Assembly (NCBI GenBank): GCA_964350945.1
Contig: CAYGLF010000013.1
Location: forward strand, 1-36,371
DNA from: CAYGLF01 sp964350945
GTDB lineage: Bacteria > Chlamydiota > Chlamydiia > Chlamydiales > JAAZZY01
Length of the DNA stretch: 36,371 nt
Direction: 5' to 3'
In this document: positions 16,209-23,054 of the stretch, in pieces
How positions within the stretch are numbered: the stretch's first letter is position 1
How the letters are laid out: each line of letters begins with the position of its first letter
Notes under the pieces: generated by a model
The model's database searches: none
What the model was told of the DNA's origin: nothing
What the model saw: the letters and a program-made list of their open reading frames with translations, nothing else
Position numbers and translations under genes: made by a program

Positions 16209-16853
16209 TTACATGGTTTTACTTGCATCCCAACTTAGTGGGTCTCTAAACCATTGAGCAATACTTTCTTTTTGCTCAAATGTCAAGATTCCATTTTCAT
16301 AGGCAACCTGAATAATATCATAGCCCGAAGCTAACGAAATCATCTTGAGGTTCATTTCCTCAATATTAGACTTAGCGAGTGGGTGTTGGTAGGTGGTTGT
16401 CGACATCGCGGTAGTCACAACTCCTCCAGCTGCTCGTATCGCTTCTACGTTCTCACGAATACTTTTGGCACTTGAAAGATGATCTTCAATCACCAACACA
16501 TTTTTTTTATCGATTAATTCACCTTCTATTTGATTGCCAAGTCCATGTTTCTTTGACTGCATGCGCACATAAACTAGAGGAAGGTTGAGGTGGTCTGCAA
16601 GCCAGGCTCCCATTGGGATAGCTGCTGTGGCAGTCGCTGATATACAGCTAATTGGCTCTTTAACCTGCTTTTTTATTTCTTGAAGATACCCTTGGATTAA
16701 AGCGCTTCGTAACTTTGGATACGACATAATTTTACGATTATCTAAATATATAGGCCCTTTCATTCCAGAAGTATATGTAAATGGAGGGTCAAAGCTAAAA
16801 TGAACAGCCTTAGCTTGTATCAAAATTTGAGCTACCTGAAATTCCATCCCCAT
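16209..16853 (-). CDS. pyrE: Orotate phosphoribosyltransferase
   Basis: This enzyme attaches orotate to PRPP to give orotidine monophosphate. The 214 residues show FTYTSGMKGPIYLDNRK near the orotate site, and RMQSKKHGLGNQIEGE, the flexible catalytic loop. The PRPP loop VLVIEDHLSSAKS (residues 119-131) departs from the usual form (VEDLISTGGS or DDVITAGTA), lacking its glycine. I place the start at the ATG at 16853, five bases after AAGGAG (16859-16864 on the complementary strand); an upstream GTG (16859) overlaps this site. It is separate from pyrF, unlike the fused UMP synthase of animals and plants. Downstream follows the MFS gene. Confidence 0.93.
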   Translation of the reverse strand: MGMEFQVAQILIQAKAVHFSFDPPFTYTSGMKGPIYLDNRKIMSYPKLRSALIQGYLQEIKKQVKEPISCISATATAAIPMGAWLADHLNLPLVYVRMQSKKHGLGNQIEGELIDKKNVLVIEDHLSSAKSIRENVEAIRAAGGVVTTAMSTTTYQHPLAKSNIEEMNLKMISLASGYDIIQVAYENGILTFEQKESIAQWFRDPLSWDASKTM

Positions 16854-16944
16854 AAACACTCCTTATAAATTAAAACTTGCGAGTAAATAACTGATAGATT
16901 AGCAGCATATTATTAACCATACAATGTACTTATAGGTAAAAATT

Positions 16945-17163
16945 ATGAAAAACTGCATCAAAATACTCAATATTATCGTGATGGCACTGATGGTCGTCGG
17001 CTCTATTTCTTGGCTTATTGAGGGATTTTTCTATATCGATGCTCTCTCAACTTTCTTTGGCCCTAAAGTGGGGCGTACGCTGTATCGAATTATTGGAGCG
17101 AGTGGAATCTATGGGGTTCACCTTTTTATCGACTATGCCAGAGTTATTTGGAACAAAAAATAG
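16945..17163 (+). CDS. DUF378 small membrane protein
   Basis: The 72-residue protein has two hydrophobic segments (about 5-26 and 48-62) and the pattern IVMALMVVGSISWLIEGFF...LYRIIGASGIYGV. This matches the DUF378 (YuzA-like) family of short inner-membrane proteins of unknown role, in which the usual motif is GxLNWGLVG. The gene is divergent from pyrE, with 91 bases between the starts, and convergent with brnQ. An overlapping second frame (17018-17209) is a shadow. Confidence 0.8.
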   Translation: MKNCIKILNIIVMALMVVGSISWLIEGFFYIDALSTFFGPKVGRTLYRIIGASGIYGVHLFIDYARVIWNKK

Positions 17164-17205
17164 TTTTGTTTTAATTGTAGAAACAGAACTTAATCAACTG
17201 CTCAC

Positions 17206-18372
17206 TTAAAAAAAGAGCGTCATCAACAAAGAAATTGCAAACACGGCATATACGGGTCTTTTGACAGATTCCCATCCATGAGTTTTATGAAAGACATTTA
17301 CAATTGTCAGTGCAATTAAAGATGGGTAGCAGACCATTAAGATAGGGGCAATCATATTACAGATCCCATTAAACCCTAAGTTAGAAAATAAAAATCCGAC
17401 CAAAACGGTACCCGTAACACAAGCAGTGTAGGGCACTTTTCCTTTGAAGCAATCGGTGAATATAAAGCTGGAAAACACTGAAACGAGGGTGATAGAAGTG
17501 GTCAGACAAGCAAGAGCTACTGCCAAGCCCATAACGAGCCCAAGCTGACTCCCTAGAATTTTCTGGCTGACAGCTCCTAAAAGAGCTTCTTGGGGAATTG
17601 ATTGAAAAAAGGCACTCTGGTTGGCAGCTACATAGCTAAATCCAACATAAATTATTGCTAATAGCAAAGCGGATAAAACAGCTGCTTTTAAGAAAGTTTG
17701 CCTAATATCTGCTGGGCCTTCTCCTGGAAGGGCCTTTTCTTTCAAGCAGGCTAAAACCGTCGCTGAAAAGAAGAAAGAGGCAAGCAAATCCATCATCTGA
17801 AAGCCCCTTGTAAGTCCATAGAAAAAGACTCCTGAGGAGCTTTGGGTGTTTGAAATCACTTTACCTTGCGGCACATAAATTCCTTTGAGGATAATGATTG
17901 CCAAGCAAAACAAAAGGAGTGGGGTTAAAATCTTCCCCAAAACATCTATCAAACGACGTTTTTTAATGGTTTGCAGAAAAATGACGGCACAGGTAATGGC
18001 GCTAAATAAGATTAAAGGGGTAGACCCTAGGTGCGGTTTGAGAGTCGAGTATGACAACGTAATACAGCGAGGAATCCCTGCAAAAGGGCCTATTAAGATC
18101 ATGATCAGAAAGATCATCACAAACCCGGGGATTTTACCAAGGCGATTAAAAAACTGCTTGTAATCACCATCATAAAGAGCAATCGATGCAAGTCCTAAAA
18201 TGGGAACTAGAATCGTTGAAATACTAAAACCTAAAACAGCAAAGATGTTTTTTTCTCCCGACAGACTTCCTATTTGCAAAGGAAAAATAGAATTCCCAGC
18301 TCCAAAAAACATGGAGAAAATAGCAAAGCCTATTGGCAAGTATGCGGTTCTTTTTTTTATCGCTAGTTCCAT
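17206..18372 (-). CDS. brnQ: Branched-chain amino acid carrier (LIVCS family)
   Basis: This is an inner-membrane cation symporter for leucine, isoleucine and valine, by family. The 388 residues show about 12 hydrophobic segments and BrnQ hallmarks near the N-terminus: GFAIFSMFFGAGNSIFPLQIG, then GPFAGIPRCITLSYST. The start is set at the ATG at 18372 because AAAGGA lies 6-7 bases upstream; the longer frame from a TTG at 18429 adds an unlikely polar tail. Scavenging of host amino acids by such carriers is common in Chlamydiota and other intracellular bacteria. It stands alone, convergent with the DUF378 gene. Confidence 0.92.
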   Translation of the reverse strand: MELAIKKRTAYLPIGFAIFSMFFGAGNSIFPLQIGSLSGEKNIFAVLGFSISTILVPILGLASIALYDGDYKQFFNRLGKIPGFVMIFLIMILIGPFAGIPRCITLSYSTLKPHLGSTPLILFSAITCAVIFLQTIKKRRLIDVLGKILTPLLLFCLAIIILKGIYVPQGKVISNTQSSSGVFFYGLTRGFQMMDLLASFFFSATVLACLKEKALPGEGPADIRQTFLKAAVLSALLLAIIYVGFSYVAANQSAFFQSIPQEALLGAVSQKILGSQLGLVMGLAVALACLTTSITLVSVFSSFIFTDCFKGKVPYTACVTGTVLVGFLFSNLGFNGICNMIAPILMVCYPSLIALTIVNVFHKTHGWESVKRPVYAVFAISLLMTLFF

Positions 18373-18502
18373 CTTTTTTCCTTTAACAATTAAAGTAAAT
18401 TTGCTTTTTAAATAATAATCAGGGGGCAAGCGAAGAGTGTGAAATCAAACGCTTCGTTGCATTTAAGACATGATGAAGATAATGGACTATTTAAAATTGA
18501 GG

Positions 18503-18531
18503 TTGTCATAAAGAATCAATCCCATTAAATT
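18503..18531 (+). promoter_or_regulatory. Candidate sigma70-type promoter of pyrF
   Basis: TTGTCA (18503-18508, 5 of 6 consensus bases) is followed after exactly 17 bases by TAAATT (18526-18531, 4 of 6). Transcription would begin near 18538, which rules against the upstream ATG at 18532 and favours the pyrF start at 18595. Confidence 0.4.
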
Positions 18532-18594
18532 ATGGGCAAGTATAGCCTATATTTTATTTTCTTGGCAAAGATTTATACCATAACAAGTTGGAAG

Positions 18595-19374
18595 ATGACA
18601 AATTCAAATTTAAGTTATCATGAGCGCGCTGAGCATGCACAACACCCTATGGCTCAAAAAATCTTTAAACTTATGGAGGCTAAAAAAACCAATATCAGCG
18701 TCTCTCTCGATGTTGTAAAAGCTGAGCAGCTCATTGAATATGCTCACTTACTAGGCCCTCATATTTGCGTTTTAAAAACCCACATAGATCTTCTACAAGA
18801 CTTTACCCCTCTGGTCATTGAAAAATTGCAGCAAGCGGCTATTCAACATCAATTTTTAATTTTTGAGGATAGAAAGTTTGCAGATATCGGCAAGACTGTA
18901 CAAGGTCAGTACCAAAAAGGGATGTATCAGATTGCTCATTGGTCTGACTTTGTCAATGCGCACCCAATTGTGGGCCCTGGAGTCGTTGAAGGGCTGCAGA
19001 GTATTGGAAAACCTTTGAATAAAGGCCTGATCTTAATTGCACAGATGAGCTCTCAAGGAAACTGGATGGACTTAAACTACACCCATCAGACACTAAGGCT
19101 GGCCGCTGAATACCCCGATTATATTTTTGGTTTCATCTGCATGAAAAAAATAAGCGATCACCCAGGACACCTCCACTTTACTCCAGGTGTTCAATTGGAA
19201 GAAAATACTGATCACCTTTGCCAACAATATCGCTGTATCAGCCATGTTCTAGGAGAAGATCAAAGTGACATTGCTATTGTTGGAAAAGGTATCGTGCAAG
19301 CATCAGACCCTTTAAAGGCTGTGCAGCAATACCAGCAAGAGGGTTGGAGAGCTTATCAAAAACGCCTCTCCTAA
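18595..19374 (+). CDS. pyrF: Orotidine 5'-phosphate decarboxylase, eukaryotic URA3-like
   Basis: This enzyme decarboxylates OMP to UMP, completing the pathway. The 259 residues align by eye with yeast Ura3 nearly end to end: YHERAEHAQHPMAQKIFKLM, SLDV, LGPHICVLKTHIDLL, the catalytic FEDRKFADIGKTV (Asp92, Lys94, Asp97, one off yeast 91, 93, 96), NAHPIVGPGVVEGL, TPGVQLEE and IVGKGI. Typical bacterial PyrF (B. subtilis or E. coli type) lacks this arrangement. I chose the ATG at 18595, preceded by TTGGAAG, over the ATG at 18532, which sits at the predicted transcription start. The gene is not fused to pyrE. It probably came from a eukaryote or from another bacterium carrying this type. Confidence 0.95.
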   Translation: MTNSNLSYHERAEHAQHPMAQKIFKLMEAKKTNISVSLDVVKAEQLIEYAHLLGPHICVLKTHIDLLQDFTPLVIEKLQQAAIQHQFLIFEDRKFADIGKTVQGQYQKGMYQIAHWSDFVNAHPIVGPGVVEGLQSIGKPLNKGLILIAQMSSQGNWMDLNYTHQTLRLAAEYPDYIFGFICMKKISDHPGHLHFTPGVQLEENTDHLCQQYRCISHVLGEDQSDIAIVGKGIVQASDPLKAVQQYQQEGWRAYQKRLS

Positions 19375-19429
19375 TCTTGTGATAACATTATACTCGCATT
19401 GGTAAAAAAGCATACAAGGATATCTACCT

Positions 19430-20182
19430 ATGACTCATATTTGGGCAATTGCCGATTTGCATTTATGTATTAGCTGCCCTGAAAAAAACATGGAAGTTTT
19501 TGGCCCTAGTTGGAGCCGTTATATTGAAAGGATCAAAGAAAATTGGAAGCAGGTTGTCAGTGAGGATGATCTTGTATTGATCGCAGGTGATATCACCTGG
19601 GCTATCAAACCAGAGGACGCAAAGATTGACCTCGATTGGATTGCAACGCTGCCTGGCACGAAGGTGATGATTCGAGGAAACCACGACTACTGGTGGCGCA
19701 CCAAATCGCAGGTCGACAAGATCCTACCTCCTCGCTTCCATATTGTTCATAATGATGCTTTAAATTTACCCACCCTTTCTATTGGAGGATCTCGAATGTG
19801 GGACAGTTTGGAGTATCGTTTTGCTGACATTGTTGATTTTAAAGACAATCCCAAAGCGAATCCTAAGGTAAAACCTTTAACTGATGAAGAAAATGAAAAA
19901 ATTTTCAGAAAAGAGCTGATACGCCTTGAAATGAGCCTTGCTAAAATGGATCCGAATGCACCTTTGAAAATTGCGATGACCCACTATCCTCCGATTGGCA
20001 ACGATTTGAAACCTTCTAAAGTACATGCTCTTTTGAAAAAATATCACATTGATCTGTGTGTCTTTGGTCATTTGCATAACTTAAGACCCAATCACCCTCC
20101 ATTATTTGGGAGCTTAGATAATATCCAATATCTGTTCACAGCTGCCGATTTTTTAGAGTTTAAACCACTGAAAATCAAATAA
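19430..20182 (+). CDS. Calcineurin-like metallophosphoesterase
   Basis: The 250 residues show the full dimetal phosphoesterase motif set: D9 and H11 in ADLHL, GDITWA, GNHDYWW, MTHYPP and FGHLHN. It therefore should bind two metal ions and hydrolyse phosphate esters; the substrate is unknown. The sequence resembles the COG1768 group of predicted phosphohydrolases (TWAIKPEDA, GGSRMWDS). A Shine-Dalgarno AAGGA lies 9 bases before the ATG. It follows pyrF with a 55-base gap and precedes the kinase-like gene on the same strand, so these may share transcripts. Cytoplasmic, with no signal peptide. Confidence 0.9.
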   Translation: MTHIWAIADLHLCISCPEKNMEVFGPSWSRYIERIKENWKQVVSEDDLVLIAGDITWAIKPEDAKIDLDWIATLPGTKVMIRGNHDYWWRTKSQVDKILPPRFHIVHNDALNLPTLSIGGSRMWDSLEYRFADIVDFKDNPKANPKVKPLTDEENEKIFRKELIRLEMSLAKMDPNAPLKIAMTHYPPIGNDLKPSKVHALLKKYHIDLCVFGHLHNLRPNHPPLFGSLDNIQYLFTAADFLEFKPLKIK

Positions 20183-20203
20183 ACTTTTCAATTGAAAGTT
20201 TTT
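20181..20203 (+). terminator. Possible terminator after the phosphoesterase gene
   Basis: AAACTTT (20181-20187) can pair with AAAGTTT (20195-20201) around TCAATTG, followed by further T. The stem is AT-rich with a bulged T, and overlaps the stop codon, so it is a modest candidate. Confidence 0.35.
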
Positions 20204-20246
20204 CTAAAGGTTCTTAAAATATCTTTTTTTTAACCGTAAATGCATC

Positions 20247-22322
20247 ATGAAAATCAACTCATCTTCACCACTTATTCAACCCCATTCGATTTTCAATACC
20301 CAAAAACGTGATGAATTCTATGAGGGGATCGAAAGCCAGTATGGCTCCAAAATCTTAGAGAGGGTCCTTCGACATCTTCATCCTCAAGATATTGAAGATG
20401 TCACTACCACTTCAGCAAATAGCATTTCGCTCTACTGCCATTTATTCGAAATAGAGCAGCAGCTACGTGACTCTACAGGATCAGATCAACGCATCCAAAG
20501 GCTCGTCAAAAAATACCTGCGCTATATGAATGAAGACGCTGTCCATCAACTGCATCAACAAAACTTAACCCATCAAGAAATAGAAAAGAGCAAACAGACA
20601 TGCCAAAAGTTGATGCGCATGATTCCTAGGCTCATCGAAAAATATGATGAATGGATCTGCCACCGCGCGCTCAATCACTTTTCAATTTTCCCAAGTGATC
20701 TTTTGCTTGGAAAACAATCTCTCCCCTCGTTCGAAACGCTATGTGAAAAAATTGACCTCGTCTTTAAAAAAGAGATGGCACTTAGAGCTCGCTTAGAAGC
20801 AATGCCTTTTGAAGATGTCAAAGAGCAGTATGAAGATCTACTCGCAGAGATTAATTCTTTACAAGACCCCCATGCAGTGAAAGAGCTCACCCAAGAGCTG
20901 CTCATTCACTCGGGAAATCACCACCGCTTTACCCCTCTTGTTGAAAAGGGGCATATCCAGGCTCATTCCCAGCTATTTCAAGCAAGCTTAAAAGGAACCC
21001 AATGGGCAGATCAATTTGAAGAGCTGACTCCCCTTGACAATGACATCCACAAAAATATCAATAAAGTTTATTTTCTCAAAGACCCCCAATCTCCAGAAAC
21101 CAATCTCGCTGTTTTTAAAACCCCTGACCGCGGCGACCCTTACTCTGGGAAAATGGAAACCCTCGCTTATGATGCAGCTTTAATTTTTGGTCTTGCAGAA
21201 GCTTTAGCACCTACCAAAGAAAAAAGCCTTAAAGGAATGCGTGGCAGTATTCAGACTTTCCAGACTAGCACGATTGATAGATCTCTTTTTTTAGAAAAAA
21301 CGAGCGCTGAGCAAGCAGAAATTTTTGATAAAATTCCGATGAAAAGCTTTTTAAGAGCAGCTTTAACGGGTCTTTTATTTGGAAATAGAGACATGCACCT
21401 TGAAAACTTTTTCATCGTCCAAAAAAGCCCTGAAGAATATTCTATTGTGGTTTTTGACAATGAGTTTTGTTTTCAAGACAGCAACTTAACCATTACCCTT
21501 TCTAAAAACGAAACTTTTTTACCGATTCGCTGTGCCCTTGTGCTCATGCCCCATGGAGACACTATCATTGAGGGAGAGACAAAGCTTTGGCTGCAAAATC
21601 TCGTTGCCACTTGGCCGCAAAAGCTAGAGCTTTTTAAAACTTACTTAGAATCTTGTGCTGGCAAAGACAAATTTCAGTACCTCTCAGACGCTGCCCTCAT
21701 CGCCTTTAGGGAGCGCCTTGAAAAAATCCTTATATATACCCAGCAAGAGCAAGGTTACACGCTTCGTGATCTCATCGAGCACATTTACCCTCTTTATTCC
21801 GATTTTTATAAACTAACGCACCTCGTGTATCCAAGTTATACAGATGCTTATATAGGAGGACAATCTGCTGAGAAACTTCATTCAAAAGTAGCAGCTAAAA
21901 GAGAACGAGGGGAAAAAAGGCTCAATATCTTTATGGAGTCATTGTTAATGCGCAAAAACTACTCTTCATTAACAAAGTCGCCCACTAAACAAAATACTGT
22001 AGATGAGTCATCACCCCTCTCAAAAAAAAGTGATTCCGAAAGATCATCTCAGGAAAATCACTTATCCCCTGAAGAGCAGATCGAAGAAAATGAACATCTG
22101 ATTAAAACCATGCTTGAAGAAGTGGCACTTAGAAAGTCTACAAAAGAAGAGACAGAAGAGAGTGTATTGGTCTTTTTAGCTCGTGATGTCATCGATAGAA
22201 AAGCTAAAGAAGCTAAAGCAACTCAGTACCTAACCCGCATTCTAGAACATGTCCCGCACAAAAAAAAGCGGGAGCCTAAGCCTTTTGAAAACCGCGTTGA
22301 AAATCAAGAGCCCTCAAAGTAG
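20247..22322 (+). CDS. Large protein with a putative PI3/PI4-kinase-like core (candidate effector)
   Basis: I do not recognise this 691-residue protein as a named family. Residues about 280-420 carry motifs in the order of a PI3/PI4-kinase-like fold, closest to type II PI 4-kinases: Lys291 in LAVFKTP (possible ATP lysine), ETLAYDAALIFGLAEALAPT, GSIQTFQ, then GNRDMHLENFFIV (Asp382, Asn387) and VVFDNEF (Asp404), which look like the catalytic loop and the metal-binding Asp. The N-terminal 280 residues are helical-looking and polar; the C-terminus (about 560-691) is charged and low in complexity (TKEETEESV, HKKKREPKPF). No Sec signal. A role as an injected lipid or protein kinase is inference. 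The end overlaps convergent batE by 9 bases. Confidence 0.6.
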   Translation: MKINSSSPLIQPHSIFNTQKRDEFYEGIESQYGSKILERVLRHLHPQDIEDVTTTSANSISLYCHLFEIEQQLRDSTGSDQRIQRLVKKYLRYMNEDAVHQLHQQNLTHQEIEKSKQTCQKLMRMIPRLIEKYDEWICHRALNHFSIFPSDLLLGKQSLPSFETLCEKIDLVFKKEMALRARLEAMPFEDVKEQYEDLLAEINSLQDPHAVKELTQELLIHSGNHHRFTPLVEKGHIQAHSQLFQASLKGTQWADQFEELTPLDNDIHKNINKVYFLKDPQSPETNLAVFKTPDRGDPYSGKMETLAYDAALIFGLAEALAPTKEKSLKGMRGSIQTFQTSTIDRSLFLEKTSAEQAEIFDKIPMKSFLRAALTGLLFGNRDMHLENFFIVQKSPEEYSIVVFDNEFCFQDSNLTITLSKNETFLPIRCALVLMPHGDTIIEGETKLWLQNLVATWPQKLELFKTYLESCAGKDKFQYLSDAALIAFRERLEKILIYTQQEQGYTLRDLIEHIYPLYSDFYKLTHLVYPSYTDAYIGGQSAEKLHSKVAAKRERGEKRLNIFMESLLMRKNYSSLTKSPTKQNTVDESSPLSKKSDSERSSQENHLSPEEQIEENEHLIKTMLEEVALRKSTKEETEESVLVFLARDVIDRKAKEAKATQYLTRILEHVPHKKKREPKPFENRVENQEPSK

Positions 22323-23054
22323 CCGCACGTGCTTAGAGAGAACATACCCAGGGGGACGACCCCTTGACTTTACTCTGACCCAATCTCGATTTTCACTTAA
22401 CGAGAGGATCTTACACTTCTCTCCTACCTTACAAAGATTGGGATCGAGCACTTGGTACTGCAGTCCAGCATCGCAGTGAATGGCTGCCGGCTCCACAAAT
22501 AGTCCTGTTGAGGGAGCATATTCGATATGCAACAAACTTGCCAGCAGCATCAAAAGTGCTAGCAGGCAAGCTGAAAAACCTCTCAACACCCATTTATTAG
22601 AGCGCCACAAAGCGATTGATGCCAGTAAAAAAGCAAGAATTGCACAAGCGATGAAGAGGTTCGACTGCTCCTTTTCACTGAGCTTAAAATGGAAAAAAAA
22701 GAGGCGTTTTACAAAAAGGTCTCGCAAAGATGTTGGCACGTCTAGCGCTTGACTTACCGCCTGTAAGTTATAAATTATTTTAGGGTCTCTTGGCCTAAGC
22801 TTGCATGCTTTGTGGTAATACCAAAGTGCATGGCCCAGCTGGTCGAGTTGGTAATAGCAATTTCCAAGGTTATAATACACCTGAGCGTTAGGGATTTCAT
22901 TCTCAGCATATAACAAAAGGGCTTGATTAAAGTATTGCTCACGCTCTTCAATAGTCGTTGCCAGCTCTCCTTGTTGATATAGATCAAATGCCTCCTGAAA
23001 ATCGGCTCGCAACCAAGTGGTTGCCAATATCAAAATGATAAAAATGGTTCTCAC
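22314..23054 (-). CDS. batE: BatE-like TPR/SH3 membrane protein
   Basis: The 246 residues have a signal-like N-terminus (RTIFIILILATTWLRA), TPR repeats (NAQVYYNLGNCYYQLDQLGHALWYYHKACKLRP), two hydrophobic segments (about 130-175) and a C-terminal bacterial SH3-like domain ending VKSRGRPPGYVLSKHV. This layout is that of BatE, the last gene of aerotolerance (bat) operons; function is envelope-related but poorly defined. The start is a GTG overlapping the batD stop (GTGA), with AGGAGG 6 bases upstream. It ends 9 bases inside the convergent kinase-like gene. Confidence 0.85.
   Translation of the reverse strand: MRTIFIILILATTWLRADFQEAFDLYQQGELATTIEEREQYFNQALLLYAENEIPNAQVYYNLGNCYYQLDQLGHALWYYHKACKLRPRDPKIIYNLQAVSQALDVPTSLRDLFVKRLFFFHFKLSEKEQSNLFIACAILAFLLASIALWRSNKWVLRGFSACLLALLMLLASLLHIEYAPSTGLFVEPAAIHCDAGLQYQVLDPNLCKVGEKCKILSLSENRDWVRVKSRGRPPGYVLSKHVRLL

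Noticed and set aside
18430..18470. Inverted repeat CGAAG...CTTCG upstream of pyrF as an operator
   Set aside because: Only five perfect base pairs with a long spacer; too weak to claim a binding site.
22480..22752. 90-residue plus-strand ORF in the batE region
   Set aside because: It is antisense to batE, which has a clear family layout and ribosome site; no independent evidence supports the plus-strand frame.
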